Positions 9,004-18,227 of a stretch of 64,000 bases of DNA are shown one piece after another (positions within the stretch are counted from its first letter, which is position 1; every line of letters starts with the position of its first letter). The notes below the pieces were generated by a model. The model was not told where the DNA came from. It searched no databases and saw only the letters and a program-made list of their open reading frames with translations. The position numbers were made by a program, and so were the translations under genes. Origin of the DNA: an uncultured Jannaschia sp. (GTDB lineage Bacteria; Pseudomonadota; Alphaproteobacteria; Rhodobacterales; Rhodobacteraceae); the NCBI RefSeq assembly GCF_947494055.1, contig NZ_CANLTR010000009.1, forward strand, positions 1 through 64,000, in the 5' to 3' direction.

Positions 9004-10218
9004 TCAATGACTGCGATCGCCTTTCAGCTCGTCGAGGTCGTCCGGGTCGGTCTTGTCACTGAGCAGAAGCGCCACGGGTCGAAGCGGACGGACATGCGCG
9101 GCGATGACGGTGATGGCGATGGTGACGGGGACCGCGAGGATGGTGCCGACGAGCCCCCAGACCCAACCCCAGAAGAGCAAGACGACCAGGACCACCAGCG
9201 GGGACAACGAGACCTGTTTTCCCTGGACGCGCGGGTCGATGTAGTTGCCCATGATCTGCTCGATGACGAGTAGGCCGCCGCCGATCAACGCCGCGGTGCC
9301 GGGATCCTTCTGCAGGAACGCATATAGAACCGGCAAAGCGCCCGCGATCAGGGAGCCGAAGGTCGGAACGAAGTTCAGGAAGAACGCCAGCAAGGCCCAG
9401 ACGATCAGCAGGTCGAGGCCGAATATCCACAGCCAGGCCACGTAGAGCATTCCCGTCAGCAGGCCGAGAATGGTGCGCGCCAGAAGGTAACGCCGCAGCC
9501 GGTCGGCGACGATGCCGACCGAATCCATCGCATCCTGCCGTGACCCGCCCGCCAGGCTCGCGACCTTCTTGCGCCAGTGCGGCGCCTCGACCAGCATCAG
9601 GAGCGTCAGGAAAAAGATCAGCACGAGCGATCCCAGCGTCGCCTCCGCAGCGCCGAGTATTGCCGCGGCATTGTCCGACGCCAGCTCCGCCAAACGACCG
9701 GTCAGCGATCCGCTGGCCGTGCCGAAGAGCGTTCCGAGATGGTCGCGGAGTCCACCGACGTCGGTCCGGGTCGCGTCCTCCGCCGGCGCGCTCGTCGGAG
9801 ACGGCGCGGCCCCCGGAGATGGCCCGCCGGCCGCGGTTTCCGACGCGTCCGAGCCGAACGCGGGAAGGAGCCCGGTTTCCCCGGTGCCGAGCGGGAAACG
9901 GTCCACGACCTGTTCCGCGGCGAGCCAGATGGAGCCGAAGAAGACGAGGAGCGCCAGGAGGATCGTCCCCATCGCCGCGACATGCCCGAGCCAGTGGAAC
10001 CCGCGCGGCGCGCGTTCCGAAACCTTGCGATCGACCGGCACGACGAGGAGGGCGAGAAAGACCGAAAACACGACCGGTACGACGACGGCGCCCGTGGCGC
10101 GGAGCGCCCAGACAATGAGGATGAGGGCGATCGCCACGACGCATCCGAGCAGCACGGAGCGCTCACGGGTCTGCGCGTCACGGGGATGGCGGTCGTCCAT
10201 CTGTGCCCTCGCGTCCAT
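9004..10218 (-). CDS. AI-2E family (PerM/YdiK-type) transporter
   Basis: A 404-residue membrane protein of the AI-2E transporter family. Three hydrophobic segments are followed by a hydrophilic insert rich in Ala, Pro and Thr (about residues 130-180), then the conserved C-terminal membrane block with the features FFLNFVPTFGSLIAG and GNYIDPRVQG. Despite the family name, substrates of most members are unknown; some export autoinducer-2 or move ions. Start ATG 10218 is the first of the frame. It is monocistronic as far as can be seen: 282 bases without a gene separate it from the PLD gene. Confidence 0.85.
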   Translation of the reverse strand: MDARAQMDDRHPRDAQTRERSVLLGCVVAIALILIVWALRATGAVVVPVVFSVFLALLVVPVDRKVSERAPRGFHWLGHVAAMGTILLALLVFFGSIWLAAEQVVDRFPLGTGETGLLPAFGSDASETAAGGPSPGAAPSPTSAPAEDATRTDVGGLRDHLGTLFGTASGSLTGRLAELASDNAAAILGAAEATLGSLVLIFFLTLLMLVEAPHWRKKVASLAGGSRQDAMDSVGIVADRLRRYLLARTILGLLTGMLYVAWLWIFGLDLLIVWALLAFFLNFVPTFGSLIAGALPVLYAFLQKDPGTAALIGGGLLVIEQIMGNYIDPRVQGKQVSLSPLVVLVVLLFWGWVWGLVGTILAVPVTIAITVIAAHVRPLRPVALLLSDKTDPDDLDELKGDRSH

Positions 10219-11338
10219 CGTTCGATCGCTACGACAGGGAGGGAAATGTCTGACATCCCCGTGGGCGACGTCTCGTCCTCTCTCTCCGTCGGGCCCGTGC
10301 AGCGCGATGCGCCGCTGTAGCCGCCGATCTCAGGACCCAATCGTGGCTGCGACATTTTGTTCCGCGTTCCGTCCTGGTGGCCTTGGAGCTTGGCATTCCT
10401 CACAATCCGAAGGACCAGGCCTTCGGCCCACCCGCCCGGCGGTTATCGGGCGAATAGGGGGGCACGGCCTGCGTCTCGTCGAACCAGAACCAGCCGTCGC
10501 AGCGCCGATAACGCTTCGGAGCAATTCCGAGTATCGCTCTGTCCTGGGGCGGTCGCTGACGCCGATGAAGCGCTCCAGCCGCTCCTCCGCGCGTCTGCGT
10601 CGAGGTCCTCGTCGGCGGCGAGGTCGAGCAGGCAGCGCGGTTGGCAGGTCTGTTGGCACAGCCGTTCGGAGCTGTCCACGAGGGAGGGGCGGACCCGCTT
10701 GACCGCCATCATGCCGCCCCAGTCGGCCGCCGCAGCGACGGTGCCCGCATCACAGCCCCGGTGCAGCGCGAGATCGTTCACCCCAATCACGCGGGCGGTG
10801 GACAGGTGAGGACCGGGAACGGCCTAGGCGGGCCGACGACATCCGGCTGGGTGTAACGTTCTTTGTTCATGAGAATCTAGATTGCGATCCGCGAAGTATA
10901 ACCGTTCGGGCATGCCCCATAGGTTTGTTCCACGGATCCCAGTTCCGGGCGGAACCGGCCGACCCCGGCGGCGACGCAGAATGGCGGACCGAACGATCGG
11001 GCTTTGTCTCCGAAGAGATTGTAGTCGTTCGACAGGAGCGGCCGGTCCGCGCCCTCCCAGGGGACGGGCACCACACGGACACCGGAATGCGCGATCCTCG
11101 TCTCAACGTCGGACGGGCGTGGTTCGGAGATCAAGTAACGATCGTCGCGCCGGATCTCGACCGCCTGCCCAATCCATCGAAGTGCTTTTCGAAGCGGATA
11201 GGATCGCTGAGGCGGATGTCGCGGAAAATCGTGCTGACCGGCTTGGTGCCCGGACGGTCCAATCGGATCGGTCTTGCCGTGCGCTCTCGGGCATGGCAGC
11301 CGCGGGAACGGACCCGACGCAGCCCCCGGAGCCTTCGC
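10219..11338. other. Intergenic region, 1.1 kb, no convincing gene
   Basis: No frame here passes as a real gene. A leftward frame at about 10877-11210 contains a protein-like stretch (for example LLSNDYNLFGDKARSFG) but has no usable start and no family I recognise. Another at 10443-10790 begins with a phrase (GVNDLALHRG) loosely like ISL3-type transposases. Both may be relics of decayed genes. Third-position GC bias is weaker than in flanking genes. The right end carries the leader of the ABC ATPase gene. Confidence 0.45.
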
Positions 11339-12421
11339 TTGGCCGTCACCCTCACCGATGTCACCAAGCGGTTCGGCGGACAGGCCGCGGTCGACGGGGT
11401 CTCCGTTGATATTGCGGACGGGGAGTTCTTCGTCGTCCTCGGACCCTCGGGCTGCGGAAAATCGACGCTTCTGCGCCTCGTCGCGGGGCTTGAACGGCTC
11501 GATGGGGGGCGGATCGCGGTCGATGGCGCCACCGTTTCCACCCCGGAGCGGCACGTTCCGCCCGAGGCGCGTGGCATGGGGGTGGTGTTCCAGTCCTACG
11601 CGCTCTGGCCGCATATGGACGTGCGCGACAACGTTGCCTTCCCGGCCGAGAGTCTCGGTCGCCCCCGTCGGGCCGCGCGTGACGAAGCGTCGGCGCATCT
11701 CGCGACGGTGGCGCTGACGGAATACGCCGACCGCCGTCCGGCCGAACTGTCGGGGGGGCAGCGCCAGAGGGTCGCGCTCGCTCGGTGTCTGGCCGGCGGG
11801 GCGCGGACGGTCCTGATGGACGAACCGCTTGCCAATCTCGACCCTCATCTGCGCGGGGCGATGGAGGGCGAGATCGCCGCCTTTCACGCCCGGGCCGGCG
11901 CCACGACGATCTTCATCACCCACGACCAGCGCGAGGCGATGGCGTTGGCCACCCGCGTCGCGGTGATGTCGCGGGGTCGCTTCCGACAGGTCGCCCCGCC
12001 GCAGGCGCTCTACGAGCGTCCCGCCACGGAGGAGGTCGCACGCTTCATCGGGCGCGCGGGGATCCTCGACGCCCCGGTGACCGGGGGCGTGGCGACGCTC
12101 GGCAATGCGTCGGTGTCGGTGACCGGTTCGCAACTGGACAAGGCGGGTCCGGCCCGGATCGTCATCCGGCCCGAGAACGTGCGACTGGGCGAAGGGCCAC
12201 TCGCCGCGCGCCTCCTCGACGTCTTCTACCGCGGCGGTGTCTGGGAGGCGTTCGCCGAAGTCGAGGGCCTGAGCGCGCCGCTGCCGGTCGCGAGCCCGCG
12301 ACGGATCGTGGAGGGCGAGCGTGTCGCGCTCGACATCGCGAACGGATGGGTCCTCCCCGAGAACTCAGAGGCGCCAGGGCACGACGCCGGGCGGCAAGCG
12401 GCGTCCCAGCCGGTCGAGTAG
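11339..12421 (+). CDS. ABC transporter ATP-binding protein, iron(III)/FbpC type
   Basis: A 360-residue ATPase with Walker A GPSGCGKST, signature LSGGQ, Walker B VLMDEPLANLD and switch HDQ in ITHDQ, then a C-terminal TOBE-like regulatory domain (about residues 240-355). This is the layout of FbpC/PotA-type subunits. The start is a TTG at 11339 behind GGAG; the frame stays open far upstream, but that extension is not protein-like. It is the energy subunit expected for the permease and binding protein at 12365-15038, yet it points toward them and its last 57 bases overlap the permease 3' end. Iron(III) as substrate is inferred from the binding-protein family. Confidence 0.85.
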   Translation: MAVTLTDVTKRFGGQAAVDGVSVDIADGEFFVVLGPSGCGKSTLLRLVAGLERLDGGRIAVDGATVSTPERHVPPEARGMGVVFQSYALWPHMDVRDNVAFPAESLGRPRRAARDEASAHLATVALTEYADRRPAELSGGQRQRVALARCLAGGARTVLMDEPLANLDPHLRGAMEGEIAAFHARAGATTIFITHDQREAMALATRVAVMSRGRFRQVAPPQALYERPATEEVARFIGRAGILDAPVTGGVATLGNASVSVTGSQLDKAGPARIVIRPENVRLGEGPLAARLLDVFYRGGVWEAFAEVEGLSAPLPVASPRRIVEGERVALDIANGWVLPENSEAPGHDAGRQAASQPVE

Positions 12422-14055
12422 CGCCATCAGCACCACCGTCGCCACCACGGTCACCGTCGACATCGCCGCGGCGAGCGTCGTGTAGCCTCCATCCTCGAAA
12501 TTGAAGATCGTCGTTCCGATCGTCTCCGCGCCGCGCGACCAGAGCAGGGCGGAGACCGTGACTTCGTTGTAGGCCGTCAGGAACACGAGGATCGCGCCCG
12601 ATGCCGCGGCGGGCGCGACGAGCGGCAGGTGGACGCGCCGCATCCGCCGCCCGAACCCCGCGCCGGACACCCGTGCCGCGTCGTCGAGCGCGGGGTCGAG
12701 CTGTCCCGTCGCGGCCGCGACCGGCTTCAGCCCGATGGCGAAGAAGGCGGTCAGATAGGCCAGGAAGATCAGCGTCAGCGTATTATAGAGCGAGATGCCA
12801 ACGACCGGGATCGGCCGCAGATAGACGAGGATGAAGGCGATCGAGATCACGAGGCCGGGAATCGCGTAGCTCATCTCCGCGAAGGTCGCGACCGCGCCGC
12901 CGATGCGGCGCCCCGTCGCCGGCGCACCGTCCGCGAAGCGTGCGACGAATACGGCCAGCCCCGCCAGCGCGAGCGCCGCGCCGCCAGCGACGAGGGTGGA
13001 GTTGGCGAAGGCGCGGACAGGCGCGTCCTGGCGCAGCAGCGCCTCGGCGTAGTTCTCGAGCGTCACCGTCCCGAACGTCAGTGGCACGCCGTAGGTGGCG
13101 ACGAACGAGGTGGCGACGAGCGAGGCGAGCGGCAGGATCAGTGTCCCCGCCACGAAAGCGCGAGCCCCGCCTCCCAGAGGGGATGGCCACGCCCGAGCGC
13201 GAGGCGGAGCGGCGGCTGCGGCGGCCCGATCAGCGCGGCGCGTACCCGCCGCTGCAGCCAGCCCTGCAGGAGCACGATCGCGACGGCCAGCCCCGAGAGC
13301 AGGATCGACAGCACGGCGACGTCGGCCAGCACGCTCGGCCCGAACCCGGCGAGCCGGCGCCAGATCAGGACCGGCATCGTGACGTAGCGACCCGGCACGC
13401 CGAGCAGCGCCGGAATGCCGAAATTGCCGAGGGCGGAGACGAAGGCGAGGCCGGTCGCGGCGATGAGCGACGGCGCGAGAAGCGGCAGGACGATCCGGCG
13501 CAAGAGCCGCCACGGCCCCGCACCGGCGATCCGTGCCGCCTCGATCATCTCGCGCGGCAGGGCACGCAGCGCGGCCAGAACGACGAGGAAGACGAGGGGC
13601 GCGTGCTGGATCGTGAGCAGGAAGATGACCCCGCCCCGTGAATGGAGCGGATGCGCGGTGCCGATTGCCGGCGCGAGACCGACCCAGCCCAGGACCGGGC
13701 TCGACGGTCCGAGCGCCTGGATCCACGCGACCGCCGTGACATGCGGCGGGATCATTATCGGCAGCAGGAGCAGGAAGACGAAGACGCCCTTGCCGCGGAT
13801 GTCCGTCAGTCCGATCAGCCCGGCAAGGCAGGTGCCGACGACGAGCGCGCCCAGAGCGGAGAAGGCCGCGCTATCGAGGCTGTTGAGAAACGCACTCCGG
13901 ACCGAGGCGCTCGACAGGGCCTCGACGAAAGGGTCGCCGCCCCGGCTTGTCGCGGTCCATACGAGGCGGCCGAGCGGCAGGACGAAGAGGAGTCCCGCCG
14001 CGAGACAGATCGCGCCGAGGGTCAGGCCCTCGCCGGAGGGCCGGCGCGGCGTCAA
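12365..14055 (-). pseudogene. Fused ABC permease (FbpB type), frameshifted
   Basis: The region encodes a two-domain permease in which each half has an ABC inner-membrane signature: EAARIAGAGPWRLLRRIVLP in the first half and DDAARVSGAGFGRRMRRVHLP in the second. The first half (13138-14055) ends prematurely at codon 306. The second half continues in the -1 frame to 12365 with no good start of its own. Adding one G to the G-run at 13165-13168 restores one 563-residue protein, the normal length for FbpB-like permeases. So it is a pseudogene, a sequencing error, or a frameshift decoded by the ribosome. A GTG eight codons before the first stop could instead start the second half. It begins with an ATGA overlap with the binding-protein gene. 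Confidence 0.8.
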
Positions 14056-15038
14056 CCGCCGAAGATCTCGACGAAGCGCTCCTTGTAGGCGGCGTCGTTG
14101 GCGAGCGCATCGGCGGGATCGAAGTCGATCATGTCGATCTCGGACCTGTCGGGGAAGCCCGGGGGCGGCGCGATGTCGGGATGGGCCGGCAGGTAGCCCT
14201 GGCTCGCGGCGAGTTCCTGGCCCTCGGGCGAGAGCAGGAAGTCGATGAACGCCTTGGCCGCGTCCGGGTTCTGCGCGGTCGACAGGATCGCGGCCGGCTC
14301 GGTGACGGCGGAGACGCCCTCCTCGGGGAACACGAAGGAGACCGGCGCCCCCGCCTCGGCGTTCCGGATCGCGAGAAAGTCCACGACGAAGCCGTAGAGC
14401 GCCTGTCCGCCGGCCACGGCCTGGTAGGTGCCGCCGTTGCCGCCCTGCGCGATCGCGCCCTGATCGGACAGCCCCTGATAATATTCCCAGCCGAGTTCCG
14501 GCAGGCTCGTCAGGGAGATCATGTGGATGGTCGCGGCGCCGGACTCGAGCGGCGAGGGCATGACGATACTGTTCGCCGCTGCCGGATCCAGAAGATCCGC
14601 GTAGGAAGCGGGCACCATCTCGGCGGCGTCGTTCACCACGATTCCGGTCGTGATGAGCTTGGTCGAGAAGTAGTGGCCCTCGGGATCCATCAGTCCCGCG
14701 TCGTAGGCCTCCGTGTCCGCCTCGAGATAGGACATCAGCCGGTTCTCCTGCTTAAGGCTCTCCATCGTCACCGTATCGGCGATCAGGAGCACGTCGGGCT
14801 GCGGCTGGCCGGCCTCGAACTCGGCGCGCAGGCGGGCCATCATCTGCGTGGTCCCGTCGCGGACCCATTCGACCTCGACATCCGGATGGGCCGCCTCGAA
14901 GGCGTCCACCGTCTGCTGCGCGTCCTGGTCGGGCTGCGAGGTATAGAGTACGAGCGGCCCGGACGCCGTGTCCTGGGCCAGGGCAGGCTGAACGATGGCC
15001 AGCGCGGCCGCCGCGGCGATGCAGGTGTTGCGGATCAT
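14052..15038 (-). CDS. ABC transporter substrate-binding protein, iron(III)/phosphonate type
   Basis: A 328-residue periplasmic binding protein with a signal peptide ending ALAQ. The mature protein starts LVLYTSQPDQDAQQTVDAF and then VEWVRDGTTQMMARL, the pattern of the AfuA/FbpA-like group that binds ferric iron or 2-aminoethylphosphonate. The start ATG 15038 follows a GGGGGA ribosome site; a longer frame upstream is not leader-like. Its stop overlaps the permease start (ATGA), so the two are co-translated leftward. Ligand is inferred from family only. Confidence 0.85.
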   Translation of the reverse strand: MIRNTCIAAAAALAIVQPALAQDTASGPLVLYTSQPDQDAQQTVDAFEAAHPDVEVEWVRDGTTQMMARLRAEFEAGQPQPDVLLIADTVTMESLKQENRLMSYLEADTEAYDAGLMDPEGHYFSTKLITTGIVVNDAAEMVPASYADLLDPAAANSIVMPSPLESGAATIHMISLTSLPELGWEYYQGLSDQGAIAQGGNGGTYQAVAGGQALYGFVVDFLAIRNAEAGAPVSFVFPEEGVSAVTEPAAILSTAQNPDAAKAFIDFLLSPEGQELAASQGYLPAHPDIAPPPGFPDRSEIDMIDFDPADALANDAAYKERFVEIFGG

Positions 15039-15289
15039 TCGTAAGGTCCCCCGATGTTTCCCGGCGCAACTAGATGCGCTTTGCGACGATTGCGCGACAT
15101 GCGCTCTCCCGACGGCCCATCGCACGTCGCGGCTCCGCATAGGGCGCAAAACAGGTGTTCAGACCGGATGCGTGCGGCACCGAACCAGCCCGTTCTTGCC
15201 AAGGCCTCGGATCGGCGCAGAGAACCGGCGCGTCGATGCATCCGCCGAAGGTCAGATCCAAGCTCCCGTCCACCGCCTGCGCGGGGGAC

Positions 15290-15454
15290 CTAGTCGTTCC
15301 GGTCGCGGCCGCTCGAGGTCAGGAAATCGTATCCGACCAGGGCGACGGTCAGGACGATCACCGCGATGAGATCGGGACTCGGGACCTCGATGGCGAGGAT
15401 GGCCACGAAACCGGTGAAGGTCGCGAAGGCGGCGAGTGCGAGGAGACGGTCCAT
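15290..15454 (-). CDS. Small membrane protein (54 aa), unrecognised
   Basis: A short frame starting ATG 15454, two bases after the amidase stop, and preceded by GGAAGGAT. The product has two hydrophobic segments (FATFTGFVAILAI and LIAVIVLTVALVGYDFL) joined by a short PSPD turn, and a polar C-terminus SSGRDRND. This is the look of a two-pass or hairpin inner-membrane peptide. It ends the TRAP transporter-amidase operon. No family is recognised. Its position, ribosome site and membrane-like composition argue for a real gene. Confidence 0.7.
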   Translation of the reverse strand: MDRLLALAAFATFTGFVAILAIEVPSPDLIAVIVLTVALVGYDFLTSSGRDRND

Positions 15455-15457
15455 TCT

Positions 15458-16819
15458 CTATCCTTCCGTATCGGCCCAGGTCTCGAGCCAGCGGGCCGTG
15501 CGGAGCAGACGGCCGTCGTCGCCCCGCGGGCCGGTGAGTTGCACGCCCATCGGCAGGCCGGACCCGGAGACGAGAAGCGGCAGGGTGACTGCCGGGGTGC
15601 CGGTCAGGGTCCAGAGCCCGTTGAAGACCGGGTCGCCGGTCGTCTCGTGGCCGGGGGCAGGGCCGGGCGCGGCGGGACAGAGGATCGCATCGCAGCGCGC
15701 GAAGATCTCGGCCAGGGCGGCATAGAGCACGTCCGGCCAGTCGCATGCGGCGAGGTAATCGCGCGCGGCGATGCCGCGCCCCTCCTCGATGGCGGCACGG
15801 ATCTCGGGGCCGAGCGTGTCGCCGCCGAGGCGCCAGTAGCGGTCGTAATGCCGCGACATCTCGGCGAGGTTGATGCGGCGGCGGGCGGGCGCGGCCTCGG
15901 CGAAGACGTCGGGCAGCTCCACCTCGAACACGCGATCGCCGAGCGCCTCGACGAGTTCGGCGAAGGCCGCGTGCAGCTCGGGATCGGCGGCATCCCAGCC
16001 CGGCGGGCGGAGGAAGGCGAAGGTCGGCGCGACGGGCGCGTCGGCGCGCGCCATGTCCAGAAGGTGCGGAACGGGACCCGGGATCGTGTGCCGATCGGTC
16101 GCGTCGTGGCCCATCAGCGCCTCCGCCAGGAGCGCGGCGCCGGTCACGTCGGCAGCGAAGACGCCCGGCGTGTCGAGGCTCGGCGACTGCATCAGGATGC
16201 CGCGCCGCGGAATCGTGCCGAAGCTCGGCTTGAAGCCGGTGACGCCGCAGAAGGAGGCCGGGCGGATGATCGAGCCGCCGGTCTGCGTGCCGATCGCTAG
16301 CGGCACCATCGCGTCGGCGACGGCGACCGCCGAACCGGCGGAGGAGCCGCCGGGCGTGCGGGACGGGTCGTGCGGATTGCGCGACGGGCTCGGGTCCATG
16401 AAGGCGAGCTCGGTCGTATGGGTCTTGCCCATCAGGACGGCACCGGCCTGTTTCAGGCGCTCGATGACGTAGGCGTCGCGGGTGGGCACGCGACCGGCAT
16501 CCATCGGGGCACCGTTCGCGGTCGGGATCTTCGCCGTGTCGATGATGTCCTTCAGCCCTATGGGCAGGCCGTGCAGCGCACCGATCGGCCGGCCGGCGGT
16601 GCGATGCGCGTCGAGCCGCCGGGCCTGTTCCCGCGCGAACTCCGCGTCGAAGAAGGCCCAGGCGTGCAGGTCCGGTTCCCGCGCCTCGATCCGGGCGATG
16701 CAGGCCTCGGTCAGGTCGATGGCCGACAGGGCGCCCGAAGCCAGCCGGTCGCGCAGTTCCACCGCGCCCAGGGCCAGCAGGGCGGCGGAATCCGGAACAT
16801 GGCGGGCCCTAGCTGCCAT
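15458..16819 (-). CDS. Amidase signature family hydrolase
   Basis: A 453-residue amidase-signature enzyme. The Ser-cisSer-Lys triad is visible: Lys in GLPIGLKDIIDT (about residue 85), the cis-Ser loop in GGSSAGSAVA and the nucleophile region TQTGGSIIRPASF. Members hydrolyse amides or allophanate, or act as GatA. The absence of gatC/gatB and the operon with a TRAP transporter argue for a catabolic amidase. The start at 16819 overlaps the end of the DctM gene by 11 bases. The amide it cleaves is unknown and might be derived from the TRAP substrate. Confidence 0.85.
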   Translation of the reverse strand: MAARARHVPDSAALLALGAVELRDRLASGALSAIDLTEACIARIEAREPDLHAWAFFDAEFAREQARRLDAHRTAGRPIGALHGLPIGLKDIIDTAKIPTANGAPMDAGRVPTRDAYVIERLKQAGAVLMGKTHTTELAFMDPSPSRNPHDPSRTPGGSSAGSAVAVADAMVPLAIGTQTGGSIIRPASFCGVTGFKPSFGTIPRRGILMQSPSLDTPGVFAADVTGAALLAEALMGHDATDRHTIPGPVPHLLDMARADAPVAPTFAFLRPPGWDAADPELHAAFAELVEALGDRVFEVELPDVFAEAAPARRRINLAEMSRHYDRYWRLGGDTLGPEIRAAIEEGRGIAARDYLAACDWPDVLYAALAEIFARCDAILCPAAPGPAPGHETTGDPVFNGLWTLTGTPAVTLPLLVSGSGLPMGVQLTGPRGDDGRLLRTARWLETWADTEG

Positions 16820-18227
16820 AGACCAGGTCCGGCAGGTAGAAGACGATCTGGGGGAACTGGTACATCAGGATCATCGAGACGAGCACGCAGAACAGGAACG
16901 GCATGACGCCCGCGAAGATCTGCGTCAGCCGTACCTCGGGCGGGGCGATGCCCTTGAGGTAGTAGGCCGACATCGCCATCGGTGGCGTCAGGAAGCTCGT
17001 CTGCAGGTTGAGCGCCACGAGGATGCCGAAGAACAGCGGGTCGATCTCGAAGAACTGCAGAAGCGGCAGGAAGATCGGAATGAAGATGATGATGATCTCC
17101 GACCATTCGAGCGGCCAGCCGAGTAGGAAGATGATGAGCTGCGCGAGGATCAGGAATTGGATCGGGGACAGGTTCAGCGACTGCACGAACTCGGAGATCA
17201 CCGTCTCGCCGCCGAGATAGGAGAACACCGCCGAAAAGGTGTAGGAGCCGACGAACAGCCAGCAGACCATCGCCGTCGTGCGCACCGTCAGGTAGACGCT
17301 CTCCCGCATCCGCTGCCACGTCATCGCGCGGTAGAGGAACGCGAGCGCGATGCCGCCCAGCGCGCCGATCGAGGCGGCCTCCGTGGGTGTGGCGAGGCCG
17401 AAGAGGATCGAACCCAGCACCGCCATGATAAGGAAGGCCAACGGCAGGAACGAGGTGATCACCATCACGAGGAGCTTGCCGCCCGGGACGTCCGGCACCT
17501 CGTCGTCGGTCGGCCGCGGCGCGGAGGAGGGCTGCAGGATCGAGCGGCCGATCACGTAGACGAGGTAGAGCCCGACCAGAACCAGCCCCGGCAGGAGCGC
17601 CGCCGCGTAGAGCCGCACGATCGAGACGTTGGTGGCCGCCGCGTAGACGATCAGCATGATCGAGGGCGGGATCAGGATGCCGAGCGTGCCGCCGGCACAG
17701 ATGATGCCCGACGCGAAGGACGGGTCGTAGCGTGCCTTGAGCATGGCGGGCAGGGCCAGCAGGCCCATCAGCGTCACCACCGCGCCGACGATGCCGGTCG
17801 CCGTCGCGAAGAGCGCGCAGGTGATGAGCGCCGCCACGCCCATCGAGCCGGGGACGTTCTTGGAGGCGATGTTGAGCGTGGAGAACAGCCGGTCGACGAT
17901 GTTCGCCCGCTCCACGATGTAGCCCATGAACAGGAACAGCGGGACGGCGGTCAGCACCTCGTTCGACATGACCGTGAAGGTCTGGTTCACGAACAGGTCG
18001 AAGATGCGGTTGTCGAAATAGCCCTGTATCCAGGTCGACCACGAATCCCACGAGGTCGCGTTCTCGTCCAGGCGGTCGAAGACGCGCCACATCCGGCGCT
18101 CGTCGTAATAGGCGTAGTAGCCGAACCCGATCCCCATCGCCATCAGCGTGAAGGCGATCGGAAAGCCCAGGAAGACGAAGACGATGAACAGCCCCAGCAT
18201 CAGCAGGGCGACTTGCGGATCGGTCAT
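16809..18227 (-). CDS. dctM: TRAP transporter large permease DctM
   Basis: A 472-residue membrane protein of the TRAP large-subunit (DctM) family, which couples solute uptake to sodium gradients. Typical features are the N-terminal GFPIAFTLMAMG, the segment VPLFLFMGYIVERA, the motif GTLGILIPPSIMLIVYA and many hydrophobic segments through to the end. The true start ATG 18227 forms an ATGA overlap with the DctQ stop; the frame stays open upstream without meaning. An insert of about 45 residues near the N-terminus (DERRMWRVFDRL onward) is characteristic of the longer TakP-system DctM proteins. Confidence 0.92.
   Translation of the reverse strand: MTDPQVALLMLGLFIVFVFLGFPIAFTLMAMGIGFGYYAYYDERRMWRVFDRLDENATSWDSWSTWIQGYFDNRIFDLFVNQTFTVMSNEVLTAVPLFLFMGYIVERANIVDRLFSTLNIASKNVPGSMGVAALITCALFATATGIVGAVVTLMGLLALPAMLKARYDPSFASGIICAGGTLGILIPPSIMLIVYAAATNVSIVRLYAAALLPGLVLVGLYLVYVIGRSILQPSSAPRPTDDEVPDVPGGKLLVMVITSFLPLAFLIMAVLGSILFGLATPTEAASIGALGGIALAFLYRAMTWQRMRESVYLTVRTTAMVCWLFVGSYTFSAVFSYLGGETVISEFVQSLNLSPIQFLILAQLIIFLLGWPLEWSEIIIIFIPIFLPLLQFFEIDPLFFGILVALNLQTSFLTPPMAMSAYYLKGIAPPEVRLTQIFAGVMPFLFCVLVSMILMYQFPQIVFYLPDLVYGS

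Noticed and set aside
10339-10363. EcfG-like element upstream of the AI-2E family gene
   Set aside because: GTTCC is present but the partner reads AAT instead of AAC at the required distance.
10443-10790. Leftward frame starting with a phrase loosely like ISL3 transposases
   Set aside because: Similarity is limited to about ten residues and the rest does not follow the transposase; too weak to call.
10877-11210. Leftward protein-like frame upstream of the ABC ATPase
   Set aside because: It has a plausible-looking stretch but no start codon with a ribosome site and no family I recognise; kept only as a possible relic.
10925-11338. N-terminal extension of the ABC ATPase frame by 138 codons
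   Set aside because: The sequence is not protein-like, lacks family similarity, and a TTG with a GGAG site fits the normal ATPase N-terminus.
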